This document shows positions 1 to 7,352 of a stretch of 10,618 nucleotides of DNA, in pieces. The position numbers and the translations under genes are program-made. The DNA lies in NCBI GenBank assembly GCA_947388575.1, contig CANDSI010000021.1, positions 1-10,618 of the forward strand, given 5' to 3'. The stretch is from an uncultured Mycoplasma sp. Lineage in GTDB: Bacteria > Bacillota_I > Bacilli_A > RF39 > UBA660. A model generated the notes under the pieces. The model did no database searches and was not told the origin of the DNA. It saw only the letters and a program-made list of their open reading frames with translations. Numbering within the stretch: position 1 is the first letter of the stretch; each line of letters starts with the position of its first letter.

Positions 1-16
1 TTGTTGTATCTTTCAT
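1..16 (-). CDS. 5' end of a divergent gene (product unknown, runs off the left edge)
   Basis: Read on the minus strand, an ATG at 16-14 is followed by codons for M-K-D-T-T before the window ends. A Shine-Dalgarno-like GAGGT on the minus strand (about positions 29-25) sits at a normal distance upstream, and a promoter-like pair lies behind it. Only five codons are visible, so the product cannot be named. The call rests on the ribosome-binding site and promoter rather than on protein similarity. Confidence 0.55.
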
Positions 17-35
17 TTTTATCAACCTCGTATTA

Positions 36-64
36 ATTATATATTAAAGTTTAAAATATAGCAA
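36..64 (-). promoter_or_regulatory. Predicted sigma-A-type promoter of the divergent left-edge gene
   Basis: On the minus strand, TTGCTA (64-59) and TATAAT (41-36) are separated by exactly 17 bp. The expected transcription start is near position 29, right at the ribosome-binding site, giving a leader of about 13 nt. It lies back to back with the promoter of the rightward operon in a 101-bp divergent spacer. Confidence 0.5.
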
Positions 65-71
65 GATAATA

Positions 72-100
72 TTGTTATTGTTTTAATTGTTTGCTATAGT
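72..100 (+). promoter_or_regulatory. Predicted promoter of the two-gene paralog operon
   Basis: TTGTTA (72-77) and TATAGT (95-100) are 17 bp apart. The -10 is preceded by TGC, making an extended -10 (TGnTATAGT). The start site would be near 107, so the GGGTGG ribosome-binding site (107-112) begins essentially at the 5' end of the transcript. Confidence 0.6.
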
Positions 101-117
101 ATTTATGGGTGGTTAAG

Positions 118-1521
118 ATGATTTTGAAAATATTAATGAAAATTGGTAAGCTTAAGTGGATAGAGGATTATTTAAATATTAGAATTTTAAATAAATTAAG
201 TGTAGAAGATTTAAAAAAATTTGTTATTTGGTACTTAAATCAAGAATATGATGCTAAAACTAATAATAAAGAATGTGTTTTTGGTATTTTAGATGTAGCA
301 AGAAAAAAAATTCCATTAGAAGAATTAGAAGAACTTGTTATTAATTCAAGGTTTATGCAGTCAAAGCCAGATAAAGATTTTTATTGTTTTTTTAGATGTG
401 ATGTTTTTTTAAATAATAAAGGTAATTTATTAAATTTAGAAGGTATGCCTTTGTTACAAACGTATTTAACTAGTAGAATTGACACGAATGATGAGCTGAT
501 TTTATTAATAAATACTAAAGCAGCGATAGATTATGATTATGCTTTTAGAAAACTTGTAAGTGTTGGCAATATAGATATTTTACTATCTTATGCTAAACAA
601 CTTGAGCAAAATGAGAAATATTATCATTATGGAAAGTATTGTCATTCTGAACTTACTAAAAAAATGGCTTTATCCAGTTTATACTCTTTAGAAGAAATAG
701 AGAAGTTTCTTAAAGAAGTTGGAGTAAAGGCCGATGTAATTGTTGAAGTTTTTGTGTATCTTTTTGGACAAACAAAAGAAAATCAGAATAAAGAAAGTGT
801 AATTAGTACTTTTATTTCAATAGTGGATTTTTATCAGAAAAAGGTTGATAATGGGCAAGAATCTGATGCAAAAAAAGGAGATTATTTGCCAGGATATAAT
901 GAATGTGCATTTAGTATCTTAAAATTTTCTATAAGCATGGATATGAAAAATGAAATTTCTAAAAACTTATTACAAAACAAAAACTGGCGTTTTATCAATG
1001 AACTATTTTTTAATAGTTTTGAATCTGATAATGATTATGATATGATTGATGCTCTCATGAAAGAAAATGTAGAAGTCGTAGAAGATACTTTATCTAGTAT
1101 AAGTGATAAATATTTGGAATATGCACTTGTAAAATTATTGAATAGAGATAGAGATTTTATAAATGAAGTTATTGCTTATATACTTAATGATTATAATAAG
1201 CTACGATATTTATTTGATATTGAAAGAATTGATATGATTTTGGATTTTGTTTATTATAGATTTCATGACTTTAAAATCTTAAAGGTTTGGGCTATAAATT
1301 TAATTAAATTGGGATCTAAATATATTCCTAAGTTTATGAGTGAGTTTGATTTTACAAAAGAAGAGAGAGAGGATATTTTTGAATCATATAAATGGATTGA
1401 TAGTGATTTTGAAAAAGTATATGGCTCATATCTGTTAACAGGTGATAAAGACTATTGGGTTAGTGAAAAAGAAGCAAAAGAACAATTTGCAAGATTTGAA
1501 AGATGTAGAATAAAAAAATAG
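118..1521 (+). CDS. Unrecognised helix-rich cytoplasmic protein, first of two tandem paralogs
   Basis: A 467-residue protein that I cannot assign to a known family. It is rich in Lys, Glu, Asp, Asn and Ile/Leu, predicted mostly helical, with no signal peptide or clear membrane span; an alpha-solenoid-like fold is possible but inferred. A GTG at 109 would add three residues, but ATG 118 is preferred: GGGTGG lies 5 nt upstream of it, and starting there aligns the N-terminus with the next gene. Both proteins open with a short basic/hydrophobic amphipathic stretch (MILKILMKIGK here) and share a C-terminal block: TKEER (413-417), then IF, a SD[F/W] motif, VYG-x-YLL and GDK. The downstream gene follows after 15 bp, so the two are almost certainly co-transcribed. 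The stop is TAG, the only one in the window. No catalytic motif is apparent. Confidence 0.85.
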   Translation: MILKILMKIGKLKWIEDYLNIRILNKLSVEDLKKFVIWYLNQEYDAKTNNKECVFGILDVARKKIPLEELEELVINSRFMQSKPDKDFYCFFRCDVFLNNKGNLLNLEGMPLLQTYLTSRIDTNDELILLINTKAAIDYDYAFRKLVSVGNIDILLSYAKQLEQNEKYYHYGKYCHSELTKKMALSSLYSLEEIEKFLKEVGVKADVIVEVFVYLFGQTKENQNKESVISTFISIVDFYQKKVDNGQESDAKKGDYLPGYNECAFSILKFSISMDMKNEISKNLLQNKNWRFINELFFNSFESDNDYDMIDALMKENVEVVEDTLSSISDKYLEYALVKLLNRDRDFINEVIAYILNDYNKLRYLFDIERIDMILDFVYYRFHDFKILKVWAINLIKLGSKYIPKFMSEFDFTKEEREDIFESYKWIDSDFEKVYGSYLLTGDKDYWVSEKEAKEQFARFERCRIKK

Positions 1522-1536
1522 AAAGCAGGAATTGAG

Positions 1537-2844
1537 ATGTTTTGGAGATTATTTTATAAACTAAGAGGAGTAAAAGGGTTAAATGAGGCGATAGATAATA
1601 AGAGTATTAAAGATGGTGCAAATTTTTTAAAAATATATCTTGATAGACCATTTGATAGTAGTAGTGATGAACCATTTAAAATATTTGATTTTTTATATAG
1701 CTTTGTTGCTGAAGAAAAAGATTACGAGTTATGTGAAAAAATGATGATTGGCTCTAAATATTTTGAAACTATGCCTTTAGAAAGTTCTATTCAATCATTG
1801 GAACGTTTTGCTTCTATAACAACTTGGGATTGCAATACAGAAAAGTTTTCTAGATATTTGATTTCTAAAATAACAGATGCAAAGATATTATTAAATGAAT
1901 CTTTAAGAACTATTGCAAATTTATATGAATGTTATTCAGGTTTAGGGTTTGAAGATAAAATATTAGAGATGGGTAAAGATTATATTATAGAGCTTTCTTA
2001 TGAATTAGATTATTCTGATAGAAGAAAATTATTAATGAAGTGTAGAGAACATTTTTCTAAGGAAGAATTTGTGGTTTTATGTCAAAAAGGAGATTTCTCA
2101 ACCAGTGATATATTTGATTTAGTATTAAATAACTATGTAACCTCAGAGCTAGATACTTTATTAGATATAGTAATCAGCAAAAAAGAACGAAAAAATTCGA
2201 TAATTGATATAAGAAGAAAAAGAAATATATCAGTGTTTGAACAGTTTTTAGATGAATTAAATAGGAGAGATGAAATAACAGAAGAACATAAAAATTATTT
2301 AGCTTCAAAATTATTAAAAAGTAAAAATGGTCCTAGAATGCTTGACTGGCTTGCTAATATAGAGTGTGAATCTAATAAAACATTAATAGATGATTTAGTG
2401 GGTAAAGCACCGGATTTTACAATTTTATTTAATGTTTCCAAAAAATATGTTTTTTATACATTAGAGAAAGTATTACAAGGTGGAAATATAGTAAAATTTA
2501 ATTTTCCAACCGCAGATACTTTATTTATGGATGATTATGGGGATATAGAAAAATTAAATTTAGTTATAGATGGTTTATTTAAGTTAAAGCCAGATGTTAA
2601 GTTTTCTAAAGATTTAGGTATAGATTTTCTTAAAAAAGGAGTAAATAAATTTTCGGTATTAATAAATCAGTATGAACTAACTAAGGAAGAAAGATTGGAA
2701 ATTTTCCAAACTTTAAAAGAAATAAATTCAGATTGGATTATTGTTTATGGAGTTTATTTGCTTGGAGGGGATAAAGCTTTTGATTCTGTAAAAGGAGAAT
2801 TAATAATGAATAATATTAGAGCTCGTAAAAAGGAAGAAATGTAA
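1537..2844 (+). CDS. Unrecognised helix-rich cytoplasmic protein, second of two tandem paralogs
   Basis: A 435-residue, mostly helical, soluble-looking protein of unrecognised family. The ATG has an AGGA ribosome-binding site (1527-1530) 6 nt upstream and no competing start. It resembles the preceding protein at both ends. The amphipathic N-terminus (MFWRLFYKLRG) matches position by position in charge and hydrophobicity. A later [W/I]YL-[N/D]-xx-[Y/F]-D motif is shared. The C-terminal block TKEER (382-386), IF, NSDW, VYG-x-YLL and GGDK is the clearest match. The middle has diverged heavily, which points to an old duplication. Arginine is mostly AGA. Its stop codon lies inside the left arm of the following terminator hairpin. 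Function is unknown; it could be a structural or protein-interaction module, but nothing in the sequence settles this. Confidence 0.85.
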   Translation: MFWRLFYKLRGVKGLNEAIDNKSIKDGANFLKIYLDRPFDSSSDEPFKIFDFLYSFVAEEKDYELCEKMMIGSKYFETMPLESSIQSLERFASITTWDCNTEKFSRYLISKITDAKILLNESLRTIANLYECYSGLGFEDKILEMGKDYIIELSYELDYSDRRKLLMKCREHFSKEEFVVLCQKGDFSTSDIFDLVLNNYVTSELDTLLDIVISKKERKNSIIDIRRKRNISVFEQFLDELNRRDEITEEHKNYLASKLLKSKNGPRMLDWLANIECESNKTLIDDLVGKAPDFTILFNVSKKYVFYTLEKVLQGGNIVKFNFPTADTLFMDDYGDIEKLNLVIDGLFKLKPDVKFSKDLGIDFLKKGVNKFSVLINQYELTKEERLEIFQTLKEINSDWIIVYGVYLLGGDKAFDSVKGELIMNNIRARKKEEM

Positions 2845-2874
2845 AATTCTAGTAAAGATGTTTTACATTTTTTT
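2837..2874 (+). terminator. Rho-independent-type terminator after the paralog operon
   Basis: A perfect 10-bp inverted repeat, AAATGTAAAA (2837-2846) and TTTTACATTT (2861-2870), surrounds a 14-nt loop and runs into a T tract up to 2874. The left arm contains the TAA stop of the preceding gene. The stem is AT-rich and so weak, but the symmetry is exact. The right arm also carries the TTTACA -35 hexamer of the parE promoter. Confidence 0.6.
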
Positions 2875-2890
2875 ATGTTTTTGTTATAAT
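2862..2890 (+). promoter_or_regulatory. Predicted parE promoter
   Basis: TTTACA (2862-2867) and a perfect TATAAT (2885-2890) are 17 bp apart, and TGT before the -10 makes it an extended -10. The predicted start is near 2897, giving a leader of about 14 nt that begins at the AGGGTGA ribosome-binding site (2898-2904). The -35 lies inside the right arm of the upstream terminator hairpin. Confidence 0.75.
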
Positions 2891-2910
2891 TAGTAATAGG
2901 GTGAATAAAA

Positions 2911-4821
2911 ATGGCACAGAAATATGATGCATCATCAATTAAAATATTAGAAGGCTTAGAAGCTGTTCGTAAACGTCCTGGTATGTATATTGGTAGTACA
3001 GATAAAAGAGGTTTACATCATTTAGTGTGGGAAATTGTTGATAATAGTATTGATGAAATTATTAATGGACATGGTAATCATATTAAAATGGTTCTTCATA
3101 AAGATGGAAGTATAACAATCGCCGATAATGGTCGTGGAGTTCCAATTGGAATGCATGAATCGGGCAAAAGTACACCAGAAGTTATTTATACTATTTTGCA
3201 TGCAGGTGGTAAGTTTGAAGAAGGAAACTATAAAGTAAGTGGAGGTCTTCATGGTGTTGGTGGCTCTGTTGTTAATGCTTTATCTAAAAAAATGGATGTT
3301 GTTATTTATCGTGATGGAGAAATAAATAATATTCGTTTTAATGATGGCGGGCATGTAGAATCACCTTTAAAGAAAATTGGAACAACTAATAAAACAGGAA
3401 CGATTGTAACTTTCTGGCCAGATTATGATATATTTAAAAATTGTCAGTTTTCTTATACAACGATTGTTGAGCGAATGCAAGAAAGTGCCTTTTTAATTCC
3501 TAATGTAACAATAGAAGTTATTGATGAAGATAGTAATAAAGAATCTAAATTTCATTATGAAAATGGTTTAGTTAATTTTGTAGAATATATTAATGAAGAT
3601 AAAAAAACACTTCATAATGTTATTAGTTTTGCAGGATCTAAAAGTGGTATTGAAGTAGATGTTGCCATGCAGTATACAGATACTTATAATGAAAATATTG
3701 TTTCATTTGTAAATAATGTTAAAACTATTGATGGGGGGTCACATGAAGTCGGTTTTAAAACAGGTATTACAAAAGCATTTAATGATTATGTTAAAAGTAA
3801 TAATATATTAAAAGGTAAAGATGCTACTTTTGATGGTACTGATGTAAGAGAAGGCTTAAGTGCCGTAATAAATCTTAAAATACCCGAGAATTTATTACAA
3901 TTTGAAGGTCAAACTAAAGGAAAACTTGGGACGCCTGAAGCTCGAAGTGTAACTGAGGCAATAACTTATGAAAATTTAAAATTCTTTTTAGAAGAAAATA
4001 AAGAGATAGCGCTTAATATTGTTGATAAAGCTAGTAAAAGTAAATTAGCACGTGAGGCAGCTAGAAAAGCACGTGAGGAAGCACGTAATGGTAAAGGCAA
4101 AAAAACACTAGAAAAAAATCTATCTGGAAAACTAGCTCCAGCTACTAGTAAAAATCCTAGCTTAAATGAACTTTTCTTAGTTGAAGGAGATTCAGCAGGA
4201 GGTTCAGCTAAAGGTGGCAGAAATCGAAAATTTCAAGCAATTTTGCCACTTCGTGGTAAAGTTATAAATGCTGAAAAGGCTAATACTAGTGATATCTTAA
4301 AAAATGAAGAAATAAATACTATTATTCATACAATTGGTGCTGGTTTAGGACAAGATTTTGATGCAAGCGAGTCTAATTATGATAAAGTAATTATTATGAC
4401 CGATGCTGATGTAGATGGTTCACATATTCAAATACTACTTTTGACTTTCTTTTATAGATTTATGCGACCTTTAATTGAAGCTGGTAAACTTTATATTGCT
4501 AAACCACCTTTATATAAAATTGATTATGGTAAAAAACATTTCTATGCCTATTCTGATGAAGAAAGATTTAAAATTGTTTCTGAAAATACTGGCAAACCAG
4601 ATATATCAAGAAATAAAGGTCTTGGTGAGATGAATGCTGAGGAACTTTGGGATACAACAATGAATCCTGAGACTAGAAGTTTAATTCGTGTAAATATCTA
4701 TGATGCAGCTCTAGCTGAAAAAAGAGTTAATGTATTAATGGGAGATAAAGTAGAACCACGTAAAGAATGGATTGAAGAAAATATTGTATTTACAATGGAA
4801 GATGATTATAGAGCTGCTTAA
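2911..4821 (+). CDS. parE: DNA topoisomerase IV subunit B (ParE)
   Basis: The ATPase subunit of topoisomerase IV, which with ParC (9830 onward) decatenates and relaxes chromosomal DNA in the cytoplasm. At 636 residues it has the family's usual length. The N-terminal GHKL ATPase shows the catalytic Glu41 and Asn45 (EIVDNS), Asp72 with the DNGRG loop, GGLHGVGGS near 111-119, and QTK at 334-336, the lysine that contacts ATP gamma-phosphate. The TOPRIM domain shows EGDSAGG with metal-binding Glu425 and DADVD (Asp498, Asp500, Asp502). The C-terminal part has the conserved GLGEMNAEELW segment. The opening, LEGLEAVRKRPGMYIGST and HHLVWEIVDN, and the RPLIEAGKLYIAKPPLYK segment look like Gram-positive ParE rather than GyrB; a parC downstream agrees. 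AGGGTGA ends 6 nt before the ATG. Arginine is often CGT, unlike most neighbours. Unusually, parC is not adjacent. Confidence 0.97.
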   Translation: MAQKYDASSIKILEGLEAVRKRPGMYIGSTDKRGLHHLVWEIVDNSIDEIINGHGNHIKMVLHKDGSITIADNGRGVPIGMHESGKSTPEVIYTILHAGGKFEEGNYKVSGGLHGVGGSVVNALSKKMDVVIYRDGEINNIRFNDGGHVESPLKKIGTTNKTGTIVTFWPDYDIFKNCQFSYTTIVERMQESAFLIPNVTIEVIDEDSNKESKFHYENGLVNFVEYINEDKKTLHNVISFAGSKSGIEVDVAMQYTDTYNENIVSFVNNVKTIDGGSHEVGFKTGITKAFNDYVKSNNILKGKDATFDGTDVREGLSAVINLKIPENLLQFEGQTKGKLGTPEARSVTEAITYENLKFFLEENKEIALNIVDKASKSKLAREAARKAREEARNGKGKKTLEKNLSGKLAPATSKNPSLNELFLVEGDSAGGSAKGGRNRKFQAILPLRGKVINAEKANTSDILKNEEINTIIHTIGAGLGQDFDASESNYDKVIIMTDADVDGSHIQILLLTFFYRFMRPLIEAGKLYIAKPPLYKIDYGKKHFYAYSDEERFKIVSENTGKPDISRNKGLGEMNAEELWDTTMNPETRSLIRVNIYDAALAEKRVNVLMGDKVEPRKEWIEENIVFTMEDDYRAA

Positions 4822-4849
4822 AACTTTAGATTAATTTCTAAAGTTTTTT
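4820..4849 (+). terminator. Rho-independent terminator of parE
   Basis: An 11-bp perfect stem, AAAACTTTAGA (4820-4830) and TCTAAAGTTTT (4837-4847), closes a 6-nt loop and is followed directly by more T residues. It starts within the parE stop codon. It implies that parE is not co-transcribed by default with anything downstream. Confidence 0.8.
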
Positions 4850-4861
4850 ATTTAAAATATA

Positions 4862-4890
4862 TTGAGAAATAGTTAATTTTCAGTTAAAAT
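4862..4890 (+). promoter_or_regulatory. Predicted promoter of the 4908 gene
   Basis: TTGAGA (4862-4867) and TAAAAT (4885-4890), each one base off consensus, are 17 bp apart. Transcription would begin near 4897, only about 11 nt before the ATG, at the GGTGAT ribosome-binding site (4899-4904). Confidence 0.6.
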
Positions 4891-4907
4891 AATTAATTGG
4901 TGATATA

Positions 4908-5588
4908 ATGATAGATGTACAGCATAAAGCATTGAAATCTATTAAATGCAATTTAAGTGAAATAGAGTCCTTTTTTAAAGATAAAAGTCGAATTGAACGA
5001 ATAATGGGGGAACCCAAAACTATAGCATCTTGGAGTAAAAGTGATAAAACTTTAATGTATCAGAAGATAACAGAAGATATTTTGAGTAATTATGATATAA
5101 ACATTATCATTCAAGCATTTATAGAATTAGAACGCTCTAAAGAAAAATCTATTGATTTAGATATATTTAAAGCTATAGCTCATGAATATTATTTGTTTTT
5201 AAAAAGAGTTTATGAAATATATTTATTAGATCAATTATATTATTTACTCGCTAGTGATATAGATATTAATACTTCTGATTTTGCGAGTCCTTTTAAGACT
5301 GATAGTTACTATGAAAAGATGAATTTTGAGATAACACTTTTTCAGACTTCTTTAAATAGTACTAATGAAGATGTAGATATTAGATTACATAATATAAAAG
5401 AATTTTATTTAGAATTAATAAATAGTTTATTAAAAAACAAAAAATATTTGTATAGAAAAGCATATTTAAATGCTAGATTACAAGATATTGTTTTTAGTTC
5501 TGATAATTATTATGCAGCTCAATTATTTATTTTAATGAATGATAAAATATTACAAAATAAATCGAAAAAGAAAAGCAATTCATCTTAA
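4908..5588 (+). CDS. Unrecognised helical cytoplasmic protein
   Basis: A 226-residue protein I do not recognise. It is acidic/basic mixed, rich in Ile, Leu, Tyr, Asp, Ser and Lys, predicted nearly all helical, without signal peptide, membrane span, cysteine cluster or obvious catalytic motif. It ends in a lysine/serine-rich tail (KSKKKSNSS). The start is supported by GGTGAT at 4899-4904, which pairs with the 16S anti-SD just 5' of the usual spacing, and by a promoter immediately upstream. The next in-frame Met (residue 33) has no ribosome-binding site. It sits alone between parE and the J-domain gene, with its own promoter and a terminator hairpin overlapping its stop, so it is probably monocistronic. 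Being next to the J-domain gene does not by itself show that they act together. Confidence 0.8.
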   Translation: MIDVQHKALKSIKCNLSEIESFFKDKSRIERIMGEPKTIASWSKSDKTLMYQKITEDILSNYDINIIIQAFIELERSKEKSIDLDIFKAIAHEYYLFLKRVYEIYLLDQLYYLLASDIDINTSDFASPFKTDSYYEKMNFEITLFQTSLNSTNEDVDIRLHNIKEFYLELINSLLKNKKYLYRKAYLNARLQDIVFSSDNYYAAQLFILMNDKILQNKSKKKSNSS

Positions 5589-5624
5589 AATCATATTAGT
5601 AATTTGATTTTTAAGATGTTATTT
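5581..5624 (+). terminator. Terminator-like hairpin after the 4908 gene
   Basis: CATCTTAAAATCA (5581-5593) pairs with TGATTTTTAAGATG (5605-5618) as 13 bp with one bulged T and an 11-nt loop, followed by a short imperfect T tract (TTATTT). The left arm includes the stop codon of the 4908 gene. The right arm includes the TTGATT -35 of the next promoter. The tail is poorer than in the other terminators here, so it may be leaky. Confidence 0.55.
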
Positions 5625-5632
5625 GATATAAT
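5604..5632 (+). promoter_or_regulatory. Predicted promoter of the J-domain gene
   Basis: TTGATT (5604-5609) and a perfect TATAAT (5627-5632) are 17 bp apart, with TGA completing an extended -10. The start site is expected near 5639. This decides the translation start: an in-frame ATG at 5633 lies upstream of the predicted RNA 5' end and cannot be used from this promoter. Confidence 0.7.
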
Positions 5633-5656
5633 ATGCATCACGAAGGGGATTTTAAA

Positions 5657-7279
5657 ATGATAAGAGAAAAAGCACTACAAATATTAGAGCTACAAGAAAA
5701 TTTTACTAAAGAAGAATTAAGAAGAAATTATAGAAAGTTAAGTAGATTACATCATCCTGATAATTATATGCAAGCACCGGAAAGTGTTCGTTTAGAACAC
5801 GAAGAAACTATGAAAGAAGTTAATGCTGCTTACGATTATTTTACAAAGTTTAATATAGATAATTATCGAATTGAAATTATAAATAGAATGCATAAATATT
5901 ATGTAAATCCTACTATTGGAGATATGAGCTTAATTATGGATGTTAAAAGAGCAGTAAGCGAAAGTGAGTCTCTAGCATATTATAGAAATAATCAAGCTGG
6001 TGTTGATAGTGCTTTTGCAGATTTTTTAGCAAAATTAAAAAAGATATATGAATCTTATAAAACTAAATTTTATCAAGAGAATTATATTGATGGAATTGAT
6101 GTTAAAGAGGAAATTAATTATAATTTAAGAGTAGAAGATTTTTATATACAGCTTTGTAGAATAAAAGATAAATATAGTAGAAAAGCTAAATTTGAAAAAA
6201 GACTAGAGGAAGAAATCGCACCATACAAATTGTATGCTACATGTACAGAAAAATTATGGATATTAATTACTACTATTTGTGTAAATAATGCTACGAATAA
6301 AGCAGAAAAAAGTGGCTATAAGAGAATTGAAGATGTAATAGAAGCTATGCATAAAGAGATTAGAGGAATATTTGAACTAGTTGATGAAATAAACAAGCTA
6401 TTTAATATTATAGGTCAAGAAGAAATTAATGATACAGCTTTAATTGAAGAATATGTAAATTTAAAACACAGATATGATAGAGGAGATGCTTTATCTGATA
6501 TAGAAAATGGCTTAAAAAAATTAAGTCAAAAAATAGAAGAGTATAAAAAAGAGCAAAAAAGAAAAGTACAGATGAAACATGATGAACCTATTGTTAATAC
6601 TTTATATGTTAAGTTATTAAGTAATTATAATAATATTTTAATGAGTTTAAATCCAGTTAATGATAATGATAGAATAAAAGAAATAACAGAGTTTTTTCAA
6701 ATAATTATGAATTTGTTTATAAGATATAGTATTGGCTTAATAGACCTAGATAGATTATTAATGTTAAATGAAATATGTTTTATAGATATGATAAAAGATA
6801 AAGAATTATTAAATTATATAGTTGAGGGGAAAGCTATTAGTAGATTAAAAATATATTTAAAAAGAAAACCTTTCTGTAATTTAATATCAGATGATAATTG
6901 TTTCTTTGTTTTAAGAGAAGAAAATGGTAAATATTTTATAAGAAAAATTTTAGTATCATCAATTAATGAACAAGAAATATCTATAAATAGAGTAGAAAGG
7001 GAATATATATCTTTATTGGAGGTAATGAAAAGTGCTATATATCAAGGATATACATCTTTATATTTAAATGCTATTGAAGTTCAAAATCTTTATGAAATAA
7101 ATGTTGATGGAGATTATCGATACATTACTTTAGACAGAGGTAAAATTGGTATAGCTAGTTATGGTACTTTATCTGATTCTATTGCACCTTGCAGTGATGA
7201 TTATAAAAATAAAGAATATTTTATGAATGCACTTCAAGAACAAATACAAGAGTTTCTTGATAGAGATAAATCTAGATAA
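5657..7279 (+). CDS. J-domain (DnaJ-like) protein with a large uncharacterised C-terminal region
   Basis: A 540-residue protein with an N-terminal J domain (about residues 5-60). ALQILELQENFTKEELRRNY leads into the invariant HPD at 33-35, the tripeptide that stimulates DnaK (Hsp70) ATPase, followed by a helix with NAAYDYF. It has no Gly/Phe-rich linker, no CxxCxGxG zinc repeats and no standard DnaJ substrate domain, so it is a class III-type J protein, not DnaJ itself. Residues about 60-400 are mostly helical, with a likely coiled-coil near 245-305 (Lys/Glu-rich). About 405-500 looks more beta-rich and resembles nothing I recognise. ATG 5657 is chosen because AAGGGG (5643-5648) lies 8 nt upstream. 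An ATG at 5633 abuts the -10 box and lacks a ribosome-binding site. No signal peptide or membrane span is seen. A role recruiting DnaK to a specific client is the family expectation; the client is unknown. Confidence 0.85.
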   Translation: MIREKALQILELQENFTKEELRRNYRKLSRLHHPDNYMQAPESVRLEHEETMKEVNAAYDYFTKFNIDNYRIEIINRMHKYYVNPTIGDMSLIMDVKRAVSESESLAYYRNNQAGVDSAFADFLAKLKKIYESYKTKFYQENYIDGIDVKEEINYNLRVEDFYIQLCRIKDKYSRKAKFEKRLEEEIAPYKLYATCTEKLWILITTICVNNATNKAEKSGYKRIEDVIEAMHKEIRGIFELVDEINKLFNIIGQEEINDTALIEEYVNLKHRYDRGDALSDIENGLKKLSQKIEEYKKEQKRKVQMKHDEPIVNTLYVKLLSNYNNILMSLNPVNDNDRIKEITEFFQIIMNLFIRYSIGLIDLDRLLMLNEICFIDMIKDKELLNYIVEGKAISRLKIYLKRKPFCNLISDDNCFFVLREENGKYFIRKILVSSINEQEISINRVEREYISLLEVMKSAIYQGYTSLYLNAIEVQNLYEINVDGDYRYITLDRGKIGIASYGTLSDSIAPCSDDYKNKEYFMNALQEQIQEFLDRDKSR

Positions 7280-7280
7280 T

Positions 7281-7307
7281 AAGTCAGTTTACAAAAACTG
7301 ATTTTTT
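7281..7307 (+). terminator. Rho-independent terminator of the J-domain gene
   Basis: TCAGTTT (7284-7290) and AAACTGA (7295-7301) form a 7-bp perfect stem with a 4-nt ACAA loop, extendable by three more pairs with the flanking AAG/TTT (one a G-U wobble). Six T residues follow (7302-7307). It separates the J-domain gene from the metal-resistance operon. Confidence 0.8.
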
Positions 7308-7321
7308 CTTTTAAAAAAATG

Positions 7322-7350
7322 TTGACATATTTTTAATTCAAGAATATAAT
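7322..7350 (+). promoter_or_regulatory. Consensus promoter of the cadC-cadA operon
   Basis: TTGACA (7322-7327) and TATAAT (7345-7350) both match the sigma-70/sigma-A consensus exactly, with the optimal 17-bp spacing. It is the strongest promoter in the window, which is expected where control is by a repressor. The start site would be near 7357, inside the predicted operator. Confidence 0.9.
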
Positions 7351-7352
7351 TT

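Noticed and set aside
109..117. GTG start at 109 for the first paralog
   Set aside because: It overlaps the GGGTGG ribosome-binding site, leaves nothing suitable upstream, and spoils the gap-free N-terminal match to the second paralog.
3022..3252. A 76-codon minus-strand open frame inside parE
   Set aside because: It lies wholly within the conserved ATPase domain of parE, has no ribosome-binding site, and its residues are the antisense of conserved codons; it is a shadow.
4901..4909. TGATATAAT looks like a perfect extended -10 immediately at the start of the 4908 gene
   Set aside because: It would start transcription inside the coding region, no later start has a ribosome-binding site, and a better -35/-10 pair with 17-bp spacing lies at 4862-4890. 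The match comes from the Shine-Dalgarno GGTGAT followed by ATAATG.
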